Shown: positions 15,115 to 21,315 of the stretch, one piece after another
Numbering within the stretch: the stretch's first letter is position 1
Layout of the letters: the number at the start of each line of letters is the position of its first letter
IMG/VR virus record: IMGVR_UViG_3300035126_000030
Coordinates: 1-22,606 of that record
DNA from: a virus
DNA length: 22,606 bases
Direction: 5' to 3' (one strand)
Notes under the pieces: model-generated
What the model was told of the DNA's origin: nothing
The model's input: only the letters and a program-made list of their open reading frames with translations
The model's database searches: none
Position numbers and translations under genes: made by a program

Positions 15115-15145
15115 TTGACACTGTCAAGCAAGGTGTGTGTATACT
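15115..15145 (+). promoter_or_regulatory. Promoter with palindromic -35 upstream of scaffold and capsid
   Basis: TTGACA (15115-15120) is a perfect -35 box and forms half of the dyad TTGACA-C-TGTCAA (15115-15127), an operator-like arrangement. The -10 is either TGTATA (15138-15143, spacing 17) or TATACT (15140-15145, spacing 19). Transcription would start near 15150, giving a leader of about 110 bases before the scaffold gene. It would raise scaffold and capsid expression above the upstream internal-protein genes. Confidence 0.6.
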
Positions 15146-15150
15146 GTTAA

Positions 15151-15240
15151 TGTTCGGTTACGAACACCATTGGAAACCCCCCGATTTCAATGTGCAAAAG
15201 GGGTGAGACTTGCAGCCATCACGTAACCTCCAGCGTGATG
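15151..15240 (+). promoter_or_regulatory. Structured leader RNA before scaffold gene
   Basis: The leader carries TGTTCG-GTTA-CGAACA (15151-15166, six-pair stem and four-base loop) at the predicted transcript 5' end, and CATCACG-N10-CGTGATG (15217-15240, seven-pair stem). Between them a C-run near 15177-15182 faces GGGG near 15200-15203. A stable 5' hairpin often protects phage late mRNA. No poly-U follows any stem, so these are not simple terminators. No known riboswitch class is recognised. Confidence 0.45.
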
Positions 15241-15245
15241 TGGGC

Positions 15246-15253
15246 AGAAGGAG
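15246..15253 (+). promoter_or_regulatory. Strong ribosome binding site of scaffold gene
   Basis: AGAAGGAG lies six bases before the ATG at 15260. It is the strongest Shine-Dalgarno seen in the window, as expected for a protein needed in large amounts. Confidence 0.7.
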
Positions 15254-15259
15254 TGGGTC

Positions 15260-15715
15260 ATGTCAGATGCAAACTACGAGTTTGAGGATGATGTAATGCA
15301 AGACCAGCAGCAATCGAAGGACCCTGTGCGGGCGCACCTGCGAAAGCTTGAAGCCGAAAATAAGGCTTTACGCGAGCAGGCAGCATCAGCAGAGGCAGCC
15401 CGACGAGAACTTAACTTCGTGAAAGCGGGCGTAGACCCGAACGATCCGAAGTACAAGTATTTCGTTAAAGGCTACGACGGTGAATTAACACCGGAGGCGA
15501 TTCGACAAGCAGCAGAAGAAGCAAGTCTCATACCTAGCCAGAACAAGGAAGTGGTTGCTGAACAGCAGTCATGGAATCGGGTGGCACAGGCAGCGCGAGC
15601 TGGACAGACGAGCGAACCTCCTGTTGATTACGCTCAACGTATTGCACAAGCAAAATCCCCTGATGAAGTGATGCAACTGCTGGCCCAGGCGAGAGCCGAA
15701 GCAGAAAAATACTAA
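15260..15715 (+). CDS. Capsid assembly scaffolding protein
   Basis: The 151 residues match the usual scaffold plan: an acidic N-terminus, a coiled-coil helix at about 25-52 (RAHLRKLEAENKALREQAAS), a segment around VKAGVDPNDPKYKYFVKGYD (about 54-73), and a Gln/Ala-rich C-terminal helix thought to touch the capsid protein. Scaffolds guide procapsid assembly and then leave or are degraded. It sits immediately before the major capsid gene, the standard order, and shares its promoter and leader. No protease gene is visible nearby, so removal may be by exit rather than cleavage; this is inferred. Confidence 0.85.
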   Translation: MSDANYEFEDDVMQDQQQSKDPVRAHLRKLEAENKALREQAASAEAARRELNFVKAGVDPNDPKYKYFVKGYDGELTPEAIRQAAEEASLIPSQNKEVVAEQQSWNRVAQAARAGQTSEPPVDYAQRIAQAKSPDEVMQLLAQARAEAEKY

Positions 15716-15768
15716 TCACTCCCCATTGGATTCACATTCTTTGGGGCTACCCCTAAAGGAAAAGACAA

Positions 15769-16737
15769 ATGTCTTATACTCAGCAAAGTTCGGTTGATAC
15801 CGACCAGGCAGCGTATGATCGTTTGGCGTATTTCGCCCTCCGTTCAGAACTCTTGTTCGATCAAGCAGCCGATGTTCAACCAACCAACCAGTCAATGCCT
15901 GGTTCTTCGGTAATCTTCACGATTTTCGCAGACCTCGCAGAAGCAACCAGCACACTTGCTGAAACCACTGACGTTACACCTGTAGCGATGAGTGACAGCC
16001 AAGTGACTGTAACCCTTGCCGAATATGGCAACACAATCAACACCACCGCAAAGCTCCGTGGAACTTCGTTCTTGGACATTGATGCAGCAGCAGCGAACCT
16101 TATCGGTTACAACGCTGGTGACTCAATCGACAAGGTTGTTCGCGACGTGCTTGCTGGCGGTGACAACGTTGCCTACGGTGGCGGTGGATCATCTGATCCT
16201 TCAAGCCGTGTAACGGTTGCAGCAGAAGACATCATTGAAGCCAACGACATCCGTAAGCAGACTGCTGCTTTGCGTGGTGCAAACGTTGCAACCTTCAATG
16301 GTTACTACATGGGTTACATTCACCCAGACGTTTCATATGACCTTCGCCGTGAAACCGGCAACGCATCATGGAACGCCCCACACGTTGCTGTAGACACACA
16401 GAACATCTACAACGGTGAGATCGGAACCTTTGAATCAGTACGATTCATTGAAACCCCTCGCGCAAAGGTGTTCACCAACGCATCAAACGGAACCAGCACA
16501 ACTGGAACGATTGACGTGTATTGCACACACATCATGGGTCGTCAGGCGTTGGCTAAGGCTTACAGCCAGGTTGACGGCAACGGCATGGTTCCGAAGGTTG
16601 TTCGTGGACCTGTTGTTGACTCGCTCATGCGTTTCAACCCAATCGGTTGGTACTGGCTCGGTGGCTATGGCCGCTTCCGCGAAGCATCGTTGCGTCGCAT
16701 TGAGTCGTCATCCAGCATTGGTGCAAACGCCGCTTAA
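15769..16737 (+). CDS. Major capsid protein, N4-gp56-like
   Basis: The 322-residue protein builds the icosahedral shell. Features seen: N-terminal helix and extended arm (about 15-45), a segment around TVTLAEYGNTINTTAKLRG (80-98) and DAAAANLIGYNAGDSIDKVV (105-124), which match the rhythm of the N4-gp56 capsid family (HK97 fold); a Gly-rich loop near 136-140; GYYMGYIHPDVSYDLR (178-193); and a C-terminal PIGWYWLGGYGRFREASLRR (291-310). The ribosome site AAAGGA lies about nine bases before the ATG, after a small GGGG-CTA-CCCC hairpin. The codon choice is regular, with CGT, GGT and AAC prominent, as in highly expressed genes. A strong terminator follows. Confidence 0.85.
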   Translation: MSYTQQSSVDTDQAAYDRLAYFALRSELLFDQAADVQPTNQSMPGSSVIFTIFADLAEATSTLAETTDVTPVAMSDSQVTVTLAEYGNTINTTAKLRGTSFLDIDAAAANLIGYNAGDSIDKVVRDVLAGGDNVAYGGGGSSDPSSRVTVAAEDIIEANDIRKQTAALRGANVATFNGYYMGYIHPDVSYDLRRETGNASWNAPHVAVDTQNIYNGEIGTFESVRFIETPRAKVFTNASNGTSTTGTIDVYCTHIMGRQALAKAYSQVDGNGMVPKVVRGPVVDSLMRFNPIGWYWLGGYGRFREASLRRIESSSSIGANAA

Positions 16738-16760
16738 TTAGCGGTTAGTACCTCACACTT

Positions 16761-16800
16761 GTGGGGTGGTCGAGTCCCCTCGCTCGGCCACCCCACTTTT
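16761..16800 (+). terminator. Rho-independent terminator after capsid gene
   Basis: GTGGGGTGGTCGAG (16761-16774) pairs with CTCGGCCACCCCAC (16783-16796) over 14 pairs with one G-T wobble, around an eight-base loop. TTTT follows at once, then GTATTT. This is the strongest terminator in the window and ends the scaffold-capsid transcript. Confidence 0.85.
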
Positions 16801-16805
16801 GTATT

Positions 16806-16814
16806 TGGTATAGT
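16806..16814 (+). promoter_or_regulatory. Extended -10 promoter after the terminator
   Basis: TGG-TATAGT fits the extended -10 consensus with 5 of 6 core bases. No -35 is clear because the terminator stem occupies that space, which extended -10 promoters can tolerate. Transcription would start near 16821 and restart expression for the downstream block. Confidence 0.45.
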
Positions 16815-16834
16815 CTTTTCAGCGAAAGGTTTGT

Positions 16835-17203
16835 ATGTCGATTTCTAATTATGCGGAACTGAAAATCCTTGAACACACCACAGGTAAGACTGCGTGGACT
16901 ATTCCTTCAAACGTGTATGTGAAGTTGCATACTGGTGATGCTGGTGAGGATGGGACTTCTAACGCTGCGTCTGAAACGACTCGCAAGGTTGCTGCTTGGG
17001 CTACTGCGTCGTCTGGTGCTATAGCGACTTCTGCGACTTTGGAGTGGACGAACGTTGCTTCTACTGAAACTTATTCGCATTGGTCTATGTGGGATGCGTT
17101 GACTTCGGGTAACTGTTTGTGGACTGGCGCGTTGTCGTCATCTGCTGCGGTTACTGCGGGCGATACTTTTCAGATCACCACTCTCACGCTGTCGCTCGAC
17201 TAG
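16835..17203 (+). CDS. Small virion protein, beta-rich
   Basis: The 122 residues contain the phrase VYVKLHTGDAGEDGTSNAAS (about 27-46), followed by a Thr/Ala/Ser-rich beta-strand body with WTNVASTETYSHWSMWD and LWTGALSSSAAVTAGDTF. I recall this pattern from a widespread small phage structural protein next to tail-fibre or head-decoration genes, but the precise name is uncertain. It has no Cys, signal peptide or membrane segment. AAAGG six bases before the ATG is a good ribosome site. As the first gene after the terminator it likely depends on the 16806 promoter. It could be a head decoration protein or a fibre component. Confidence 0.7.
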   Translation: MSISNYAELKILEHTTGKTAWTIPSNVYVKLHTGDAGEDGTSNAASETTRKVAAWATASSGAIATSATLEWTNVASTETYSHWSMWDALTSGNCLWTGALSSSAAVTAGDTFQITTLTLSLD

Positions 17204-17208
17204 CCGTT

Positions 17209-17222
17209 AGGGGATAACCCCT
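17209..17222 (+). promoter_or_regulatory. Hairpin covering the ribosome site of the repeat protein
   Basis: AGGGG-ATAA-CCCCT forms a five-pair stem with a four-base loop, ending one base before the ATG at 17224. The AGGGG arm is the only Shine-Dalgarno candidate, so folding would block it. Ribosomes finishing the previous gene (stop at 17203, six bases away) could open it. Confidence 0.4.
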
Positions 17223-17223
17223 C

Positions 17224-18189
17224 ATGGCGCAAACAGCAGTCACAGGTTTTAGCGAACCGTTTGTTGATACTCACCCGTTTTATCGGGCAACCTATTTCCG
17301 TGTTGTTGGTCGTACTGCGACTGGTTCTGGTGATGGTTCTGCTTCTGTTGCTTCAGGATCGGCGCAGGTTCGTTTAGGTCAGTTAACTGACTTCAGTTTC
17401 CCTTACCGTTTCGGCGGTCGTTTCTATTTGGGTGTTCGTGCGGTTCTCACCGTTACTGCTACAGCTGACGGTTTAGGTACTGCTTCTTCTTCGGCGCAGG
17501 TGTTGCGTCAACGGCAGGGTACGGGTAGTGGTGTTGGTTCTGAGTCTGCGACACGGGTTGTTGTTCTTCTGCGTACCGCTACGGGTAGTGGTGTTGGGAC
17601 GATGGATTCAACGGGGTTGCATATTGCGCCTCGTACAGCTTCAGGTAGCGGTGTTGGCTCTCAGAGTGCTGTTGGGTCTATTACGCCTGTTAGAACGGCT
17701 GTGGGTAGCGGATCAGGGGCTTCTAGCGTCACGTTCATTCGTGTGCCTTTGCGTACTGCTACGGGTTCTGGTGTGGGTGCAGGGTCAGGTGTTGATCTTG
17801 TTGTCAACATTCGTACCGCCATAGGTTCAGGTACAGGCACATCAGTCACGCTTGGTGGCATCCTCTATATCCGTAGTGCTACCGGATCGGGTGTTGGGGC
17901 TTCGTCTGCCGATTGGGTTAAGTCCCGTATCTTCCGTGTGCCATACACCTACAACTATCCAGGTGGATACTTCGGCGGTGGAGATGCAGCGAACCGTTTA
18001 GGCCGTTACGACCGTTCGGGTGTTCGCGCACGAAACCTTTACAAACTTAAAACAGGTGAGTACACCATCGTTGACCAACGTGATCTAGGTCAGGTAGAGA
18101 AACTGTGGCATGGTGGTCGCCTGCATTTCTTGGATGATGCCGAGGTCGCAGAACTAACCGCAGCAGGCTTTGGAGATAGCATCACCTGA
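17224..18189 (+). CDS. Fibre-like protein with 20-residue Gly/Ser tandem repeats
   Basis: The 321-residue protein has a short N-terminal domain, one outlying repeat at residue 33 (TGSGDG), then eight consecutive repeats of exactly 20 residues starting at 80, 100, 120, 140, 160, 180, 200 and 220. Each begins with a TGSGVG-like turn and most end with a hydrophobic strand and RTA. Such repeats can form elongated trimeric fibres or stacked strands. A C-terminal domain follows: VPYTYNYPGG near 239-248, then a module around YTIVDQRD to EVAELTAAGFGD (about 278-318) that the next gene shares. Likely a surface or tail fibre. Its stop overlaps the next ATG (TGATG). Confidence 0.75.
   Translation: MAQTAVTGFSEPFVDTHPFYRATYFRVVGRTATGSGDGSASVASGSAQVRLGQLTDFSFPYRFGGRFYLGVRAVLTVTATADGLGTASSSAQVLRQRQGTGSGVGSESATRVVVLLRTATGSGVGTMDSTGLHIAPRTASGSGVGSQSAVGSITPVRTAVGSGSGASSVTFIRVPLRTATGSGVGAGSGVDLVVNIRTAIGSGTGTSVTLGGILYIRSATGSGVGASSADWVKSRIFRVPYTYNYPGGYFGGGDAANRLGRYDRSGVRARNLYKLKTGEYTIVDQRDLGQVEKLWHGGRLHFLDDAEVAELTAAGFGDSIT
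17461..17940 (+). repeat. 60-base tandem repeat, eight copies
   Basis: Copies begin at 17461, 17521, 17581, 17641, 17701, 17761, 17821 and 17881, with no insertion or deletion. The start of each unit (ACGGGTAGTGGTGTTGG-like) is best conserved, the middle diverges, and several units end in CGTAC(T/C)GCT. Exact period with diverged interiors suggests old duplications under structural selection; the conserved DNA blocks could still recombine and vary copy number. Confidence 0.9.
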
Positions 18190-18488
18190 TGGCAATTTTT
18201 AGACCACCCACCGACAACTTTGTGCGCCCTACGCTCGCAGAGAACTTCACTAAAGGTTTAGTGCTATCTAAAGAGCAACGCCTCGCTAACCGTTTGGCAG
18301 CTCATGTTCGACCAACCGCTAGAGGTAGGAATGTGTTTTTGTTGACGAACGGTAACTACACCGAGAACGAGCCGTCAGATATGACTACGGTTGCGAAGGT
18401 GTATTACGGTGGGCATGACATTGAGGTTGACGCTACTGAGGTAGCATCGCTAACCGCAGCAGGATATGGGGAGTACATAAGTGGTTAA
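18189..18488 (+). CDS. Small protein sharing the fibre C-terminal module
   Basis: The 99-residue protein has a basic N-terminal helix (around LSKEQRLANRLAAHV, 26-40) and a C-terminal module from about residue 49 (VFLLTNGNYTENEP ... VAKVYYGGHDIEVDATEVASLTAAGYG). This matches the end of the upstream fibre-like protein in order and spacing: YT, then V-K, GG, EVA-LTAAG(F/Y)G. The module was probably duplicated. It may be a shared attachment or capping domain. Start and stop overlap both neighbours, so it belongs to one translational unit. No named family is recognised. Confidence 0.7.
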   Translation: MAIFRPPTDNFVRPTLAENFTKGLVLSKEQRLANRLAAHVRPTARGRNVFLLTNGNYTENEPSDMTTVAKVYYGGHDIEVDATEVASLTAAGYGEYISG

Positions 18489-18765
18489 ACATCAGGAAAC
18501 GCATCCTGATCTAAATGTTGAGGGATGCTTTGGTTGCAAGATTGCTCACGTTGGTATTGGTGCTGACGCTATGCCATCACGGGGCGGTAAAGCCAGGGTC
18601 GCGACGATCAACGCTAAAGACCGTGTGCTAGACAAAGACCTAGACGCATACAAGCGTATGAGACAGAACGGTGTTCAACCTAAGAACATTGATGGATCAG
18701 CACAGGTTGAGAAACGAGCAGAAGAAAAATGGCAAGTCGAAACGGGGATAGTTCCAAATACCTGA
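18481..18765 (+). CDS. Conserved-looking CxxC protein of unknown function
   Basis: The 94-residue protein starts with GTG at 18481; GGGGAG seven bases upstream supports this, and it overlaps the previous gene by eight bases. The N-terminus holds His and Cys in HPDLNVEGCFGCKIAHVGIG (residues 8-27), a possible small metal site with CFGC at 16-19. The rest is charged and helical (KDLDAYKRMRQNG). The strongly patterned N-terminus, with a Gly-rich stretch after the cysteines, suggests a constrained fold. I recall similar small proteins in actinobacterial phages but no function. The last 37 bases overlap the glycosyltransferase start. Confidence 0.7.
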   Translation: MVKHQETHPDLNVEGCFGCKIAHVGIGADAMPSRGGKARVATINAKDRVLDKDLDAYKRMRQNGVQPKNIDGSAQVEKRAEEKWQVETGIVPNT

Positions 18766-19853
18766 ACCTTGTTGGGGTGAACCTGCCTCATGTGGGGTAC
18801 GGGAAAATGGTTGCAGGTTTACGGGATGCTTTGTCAAACAAAGTGAACCTTGTTGATGATGCTGAACGGGTGGTGTTCGCGCTTCGACCTAACCTAATCA
18901 AAGGTTGGATTACTGGTCAGAACCCTGCTTTGTTGACAATGTGGGAAACGAACTGGTTGCCACCAGAGTTCTCCGAATATCTGCAACTGTTTGACACGGT
19001 GGTTGTGCCTTCGCTGCATAATTGGGAGTTGTTCTCACAGTTCCATGACAACGTGCGTGTTATCCCTTTAGGGGTTGATCGTGATGTTTGGTATCCGAAG
19101 GAACCGCCACAGAACGACAAGTTCAAGATTTTGTGTGGCGGGTCAGAGTGGTATCGCAAAGGCTTGGACGTGGTACTCAAAGTGTTTTTGGAGATGAATT
19201 TGCCTGACGCAGAGTTGCATATCAAGATTGTTCCCCCATATTTGTGTGCGCCGGACAACCTTGTTTACCCGAATGTGGTTATTCATAACAAGTGGATGAC
19301 TGTTGAGGCTGAAGCTGATTTGGTTCGTTCAGCGGACTGTTTCATTTCTGTGTCCCGTGGTGAAGGTTTCGGGTTGATGCCATTACAAGCAATCTCTGCT
19401 GGTGTGCCAACGATTCTGTCTGACGCGCATGGTCATCGAGAGTTTTCTGATTTAGCAACCCACCGTATCCCGACCCGTTCTGTGCCAACGAATGAGGGAA
19501 CTTGGAAAGATATGGGTGATTGGGATGAACCTGAATTTGATGCGATATTTAGTGCGATCAAAGACCTGTATGACAACCGTGACCGTTACCGGCAACAAGC
19601 AGAAATCTATGCTGGTGAGACAGCGGCGTTCAACTGGAACACGGCAGCCGATCAACTGTTGCAGGTGGTGAAACCTACCGAGAACAGGGTGGCAGGGAAA
19701 TGGCAACCGTTGGAACCGACCTGTGAGATTGAGGTAAAACGTAGGGTGAAAGCCGACATTGGCAGGCATCATGTCGATCTAATGCCTGGTGTTAAGCACC
19801 GTGTAGTGTTGAATGTGCGCGATGTATTAAGAGACTCTGGAGCATTGATATGA
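18729..19853 (+). CDS. GT4-like glycosyltransferase
   Basis: This 374-residue GT-B fold enzyme transfers a sugar from an activated donor to an acceptor. N-terminal domain: GYGK near 23-26 at the first loop. Link region: VIPLGVD (111-117). C-terminal domain: GGSEWYRKGLDVVL (137-150, RKG typical for phosphate binding) and SRGEGFGLMPLQAISAGVP (209-227). The family's E-x7-E motif has its first Glu at E212, but the second position is Q220. A further about 45 residues (about 330-374, with VKADIGRHHVDLMPGVKHRV) lie beyond the usual fold and may bind virion parts. The ATG overlaps the previous gene by 37 bases. Its place among structural genes suggests it modifies virion proteins or host surface glycans; the target is unknown. 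Confidence 0.88.
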   Translation: MASRNGDSSKYLNLVGVNLPHVGYGKMVAGLRDALSNKVNLVDDAERVVFALRPNLIKGWITGQNPALLTMWETNWLPPEFSEYLQLFDTVVVPSLHNWELFSQFHDNVRVIPLGVDRDVWYPKEPPQNDKFKILCGGSEWYRKGLDVVLKVFLEMNLPDAELHIKIVPPYLCAPDNLVYPNVVIHNKWMTVEAEADLVRSADCFISVSRGEGFGLMPLQAISAGVPTILSDAHGHREFSDLATHRIPTRSVPTNEGTWKDMGDWDEPEFDAIFSAIKDLYDNRDRYRQQAEIYAGETAAFNWNTAADQLLQVVKPTENRVAGKWQPLEPTCEIEVKRRVKADIGRHHVDLMPGVKHRVVLNVRDVLRDSGALI

Positions 19854-20020
19854 ACAACACAAGTAAGCCAGTTTGGGATCGACCAAACCCTAAGAAGAAA
19901 TCTAAGAAGTTGTCCCCTAAGCAGAAGGCTTCGGCTAAAGCGTCAGCAGCGAAAGCTGGTCGTCCTTACCCGAACCTGATTGACAACATGAAGGCCGCAA
20001 AGAAGAAGAAGCGTGGCTAA
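19850..20020 (+). CDS. 56-residue lysine-rich protein
   Basis: This short gene overlaps the glycosyltransferase stop as ATGA. The 56-residue product is very basic: WDRPNPKKKSKKLSPKQK in the first half, AGRPYPNLIDNM in the second, and a KKKKRG end. The PNPKKKSKK and GRPYPNLIDN blocks look like a small family I have seen in other phages, so it is likely a real gene. High charge suggests DNA or RNA binding, or packing within the virion, but function is unknown. It overlaps the next start. Confidence 0.75.
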   Translation: MNNTSKPVWDRPNPKKKSKKLSPKQKASAKASAAKAGRPYPNLIDNMKAAKKKKRG

Positions 20021-20273
20021 AACTCCTGCTTGGCAACGCAAGGAAGGCAAGAACCCTGCTGGTGGTTTGAACGCTAAAGGTCGTGCGTCAGCAAAGAAGC
20101 AAGGCATGAACTTGAAGCCACCTGTTTCTGCTTCACAGGCTAAGAAGTCACCGAAAGCAGCGGCTCGACGTAAATCGTTTTGTGCGCGGATGGGTGGGAT
20201 GCCAGGTCCGATGAAAGACAGCAAGGGTCGTCCTACTCGTAAGGCTTTGGCTTTGCGGAAGTGGGACTGTTGA
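20013..20273 (+). CDS. Small basic phage protein (KSFCARMGGM type)
   Basis: The 86-residue protein starts with GTG inside the end of the previous gene. It contains phrases typical of a compact, strongly conserved phage family: AWQRKEGKNPAGGLNAKGRA (6-25), KSPKAAARRKSFCARMGGM, GPMKDSKGRPTRKALALRKW, and a final Cys. I recall it from marine tailed phages, possibly filed as DUF6321; that name is unverified. The predicted charge is strongly positive, with two Cys. Role unknown; a virion or DNA-binding function is plausible. Confidence 0.8.
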   Translation: MAKTPAWQRKEGKNPAGGLNAKGRASAKKQGMNLKPPVSASQAKKSPKAAARRKSFCARMGGMPGPMKDSKGRPTRKALALRKWDC

Positions 20274-20314
20274 GGCGTGGTAATCTGATTGCCTAACTAA
20301 CGAAAGGTTGTGTT

Positions 20315-20428
20315 ATGCCAAAGGTCGGAAAGATGGAATTCCCTTACACCGCTAAGGGTATGGCTGATGCCAAGAAAGCCAAGAAGAAGATGGACAAGCC
20401 TATGAAGAAGGCTAAGAAAAAGAAGTAA
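20315..20428 (+). CDS. 37-residue lysine-rich protein
   Basis: A minute gene with a good ribosome site (GAAAGG about 8 bases upstream). The product begins MPKVGKMEFPYTAKGM and ends in a run of Lys. The PKVGK-FPYT opening recurs in tiny proteins of marine and actinobacterial phages as I remember them, so this is more than a chance frame. The stop codon abuts the ATG of the next gene. Together with the two genes before it, it forms a trio of very basic micro-proteins. Function unknown. Confidence 0.7.
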   Translation: MPKVGKMEFPYTAKGMADAKKAKKKMDKPMKKAKKKK

Positions 20429-21313
20429 ATGTCTACCGCTGGTGCGCTCCTTGATCGGGTGTCACGCCAACTTCTTTCTGGGACTGTTGAAGAACGAAAC
20501 AAGTTAGCGTCATCTGTATCCTCATCGGACACGTCTTTTGTCATGTCCTATGACTTAGCGGGGCTTCGCGCTGGCACAATTTTTGAGGTTGATTCCGAAC
20601 TGGTTTATGTTTGGGAAGCAACAAGCGGTAACAAGACCGTAACGGTCGAGCGTGGCTACGGTGGCACTACCGCAGCTTCACATACGGCTGGTGCGATTGT
20701 CACGTTGAATCCGCGTTTCCCTAAAGCACAAATGTTGGAAGCGTTGAATCAGGACATTGATGATATGTCTAGTCCGTTGAACGGTTTGTTTCGTGTTGTG
20801 TCTGCGAACGTGGACTATAACGGTGCTGACCGTCAGATCAATTTGACTGGTGCTACATCAATAATTGATTTGCTTGATGTTCGTTTGCGTTATCTCGCTA
20901 CCGATTATCCGGTGATCCGCAAGGTTCGCTTGCAACGCGATCTACCAACGAGTGATTTTGCGTCAGGGTTTGCTTTGGTGTTTGATGAGTCGGTGATGGC
21001 TGGAACTTTGCGTGTCCGTTATAAAGCACCGTTTGTTCGTGTGTCCACGATCAGCGACAGTTTGCAGTCGGTTGCGAATATCCCTGTGACGATGGAAGAT
21101 ATTTTAGAAATGGGTGTGATGTCTCGAATGTTGTCTACCCGTGAAGTGAAACGTAACTTCATTGAATCGCAGGGTGATACTCGTCGTTCTGATGAGGTTC
21201 CACCTGGGGCTATGCGTGACTCGTTCAGCAACATTCTGCGTTTGCGTCGTGACCGTATCATCGCTGAAGCAGCGAAACTTGCGAGACAATACCCGTTGAC
21301 TATTAGGGCGTAG
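20429..21313 (+). CDS. Probable head-tail connector (adaptor) protein
   Basis: The 294 residues show an N-terminal domain with short beta strands (AGTIFEVDSELVYVWEA, about 49-65; then TVTVERGYGGTTAASHTAG, about 70-88), a phrase I associate with phage connector or tail-assembly proteins, where a structural strand pair is followed by NPRFPKAQMLEALNQDIDDM. The middle is beta-rich (NVDYNGADRQINLTG). The C-terminal third is helical and basic (VMSRMLSTREVKRNF, NILRLRRDRIIAEAAKLA). It is followed at once by a long beta-propeller-like gene, the order of T7 gp11 then gp12. The role as portal adaptor is inferred from that order. The ATG abuts the previous TAA. Confidence 0.55.
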   Translation: MSTAGALLDRVSRQLLSGTVEERNKLASSVSSSDTSFVMSYDLAGLRAGTIFEVDSELVYVWEATSGNKTVTVERGYGGTTAASHTAGAIVTLNPRFPKAQMLEALNQDIDDMSSPLNGLFRVVSANVDYNGADRQINLTGATSIIDLLDVRLRYLATDYPVIRKVRLQRDLPTSDFASGFALVFDESVMAGTLRVRYKAPFVRVSTISDSLQSVANIPVTMEDILEMGVMSRMLSTREVKRNFIESQGDTRRSDEVPPGAMRDSFSNILRLRRDRIIAEAAKLARQYPLTIRA

Positions 21314-21315
21314 CG

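Noticed and set aside
15151-15166. Second LexA box at TGTTCG-GTTA-CGAACA
   Set aside because: The half-sites are in the opposite order (GTTCG-N4-CGAAC), so it does not fit the LexA consensus; an RNA hairpin is the better reading.
16741-16796. tRNA-like look (GGTTAG, a hairpin, then TCGAGTCCC)
   Set aside because: No proper acceptor, D, anticodon and T arms can be drawn with seven-base loops; the right half forms a perfect terminator stem with a U-run.
17461-17940. CRISPR array from regular 60-base repeats
   Set aside because: The repeats are in frame in a long gene, the conserved part is only about 18 bases and degenerate, and no cas genes are present.
18729-18765. Programmed frameshift joining the CxxC protein to the glycosyltransferase
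   Set aside because: No slippery heptamer was convincing, the second gene has its own ATG and the overlap pattern matches other ordinary overlaps here.
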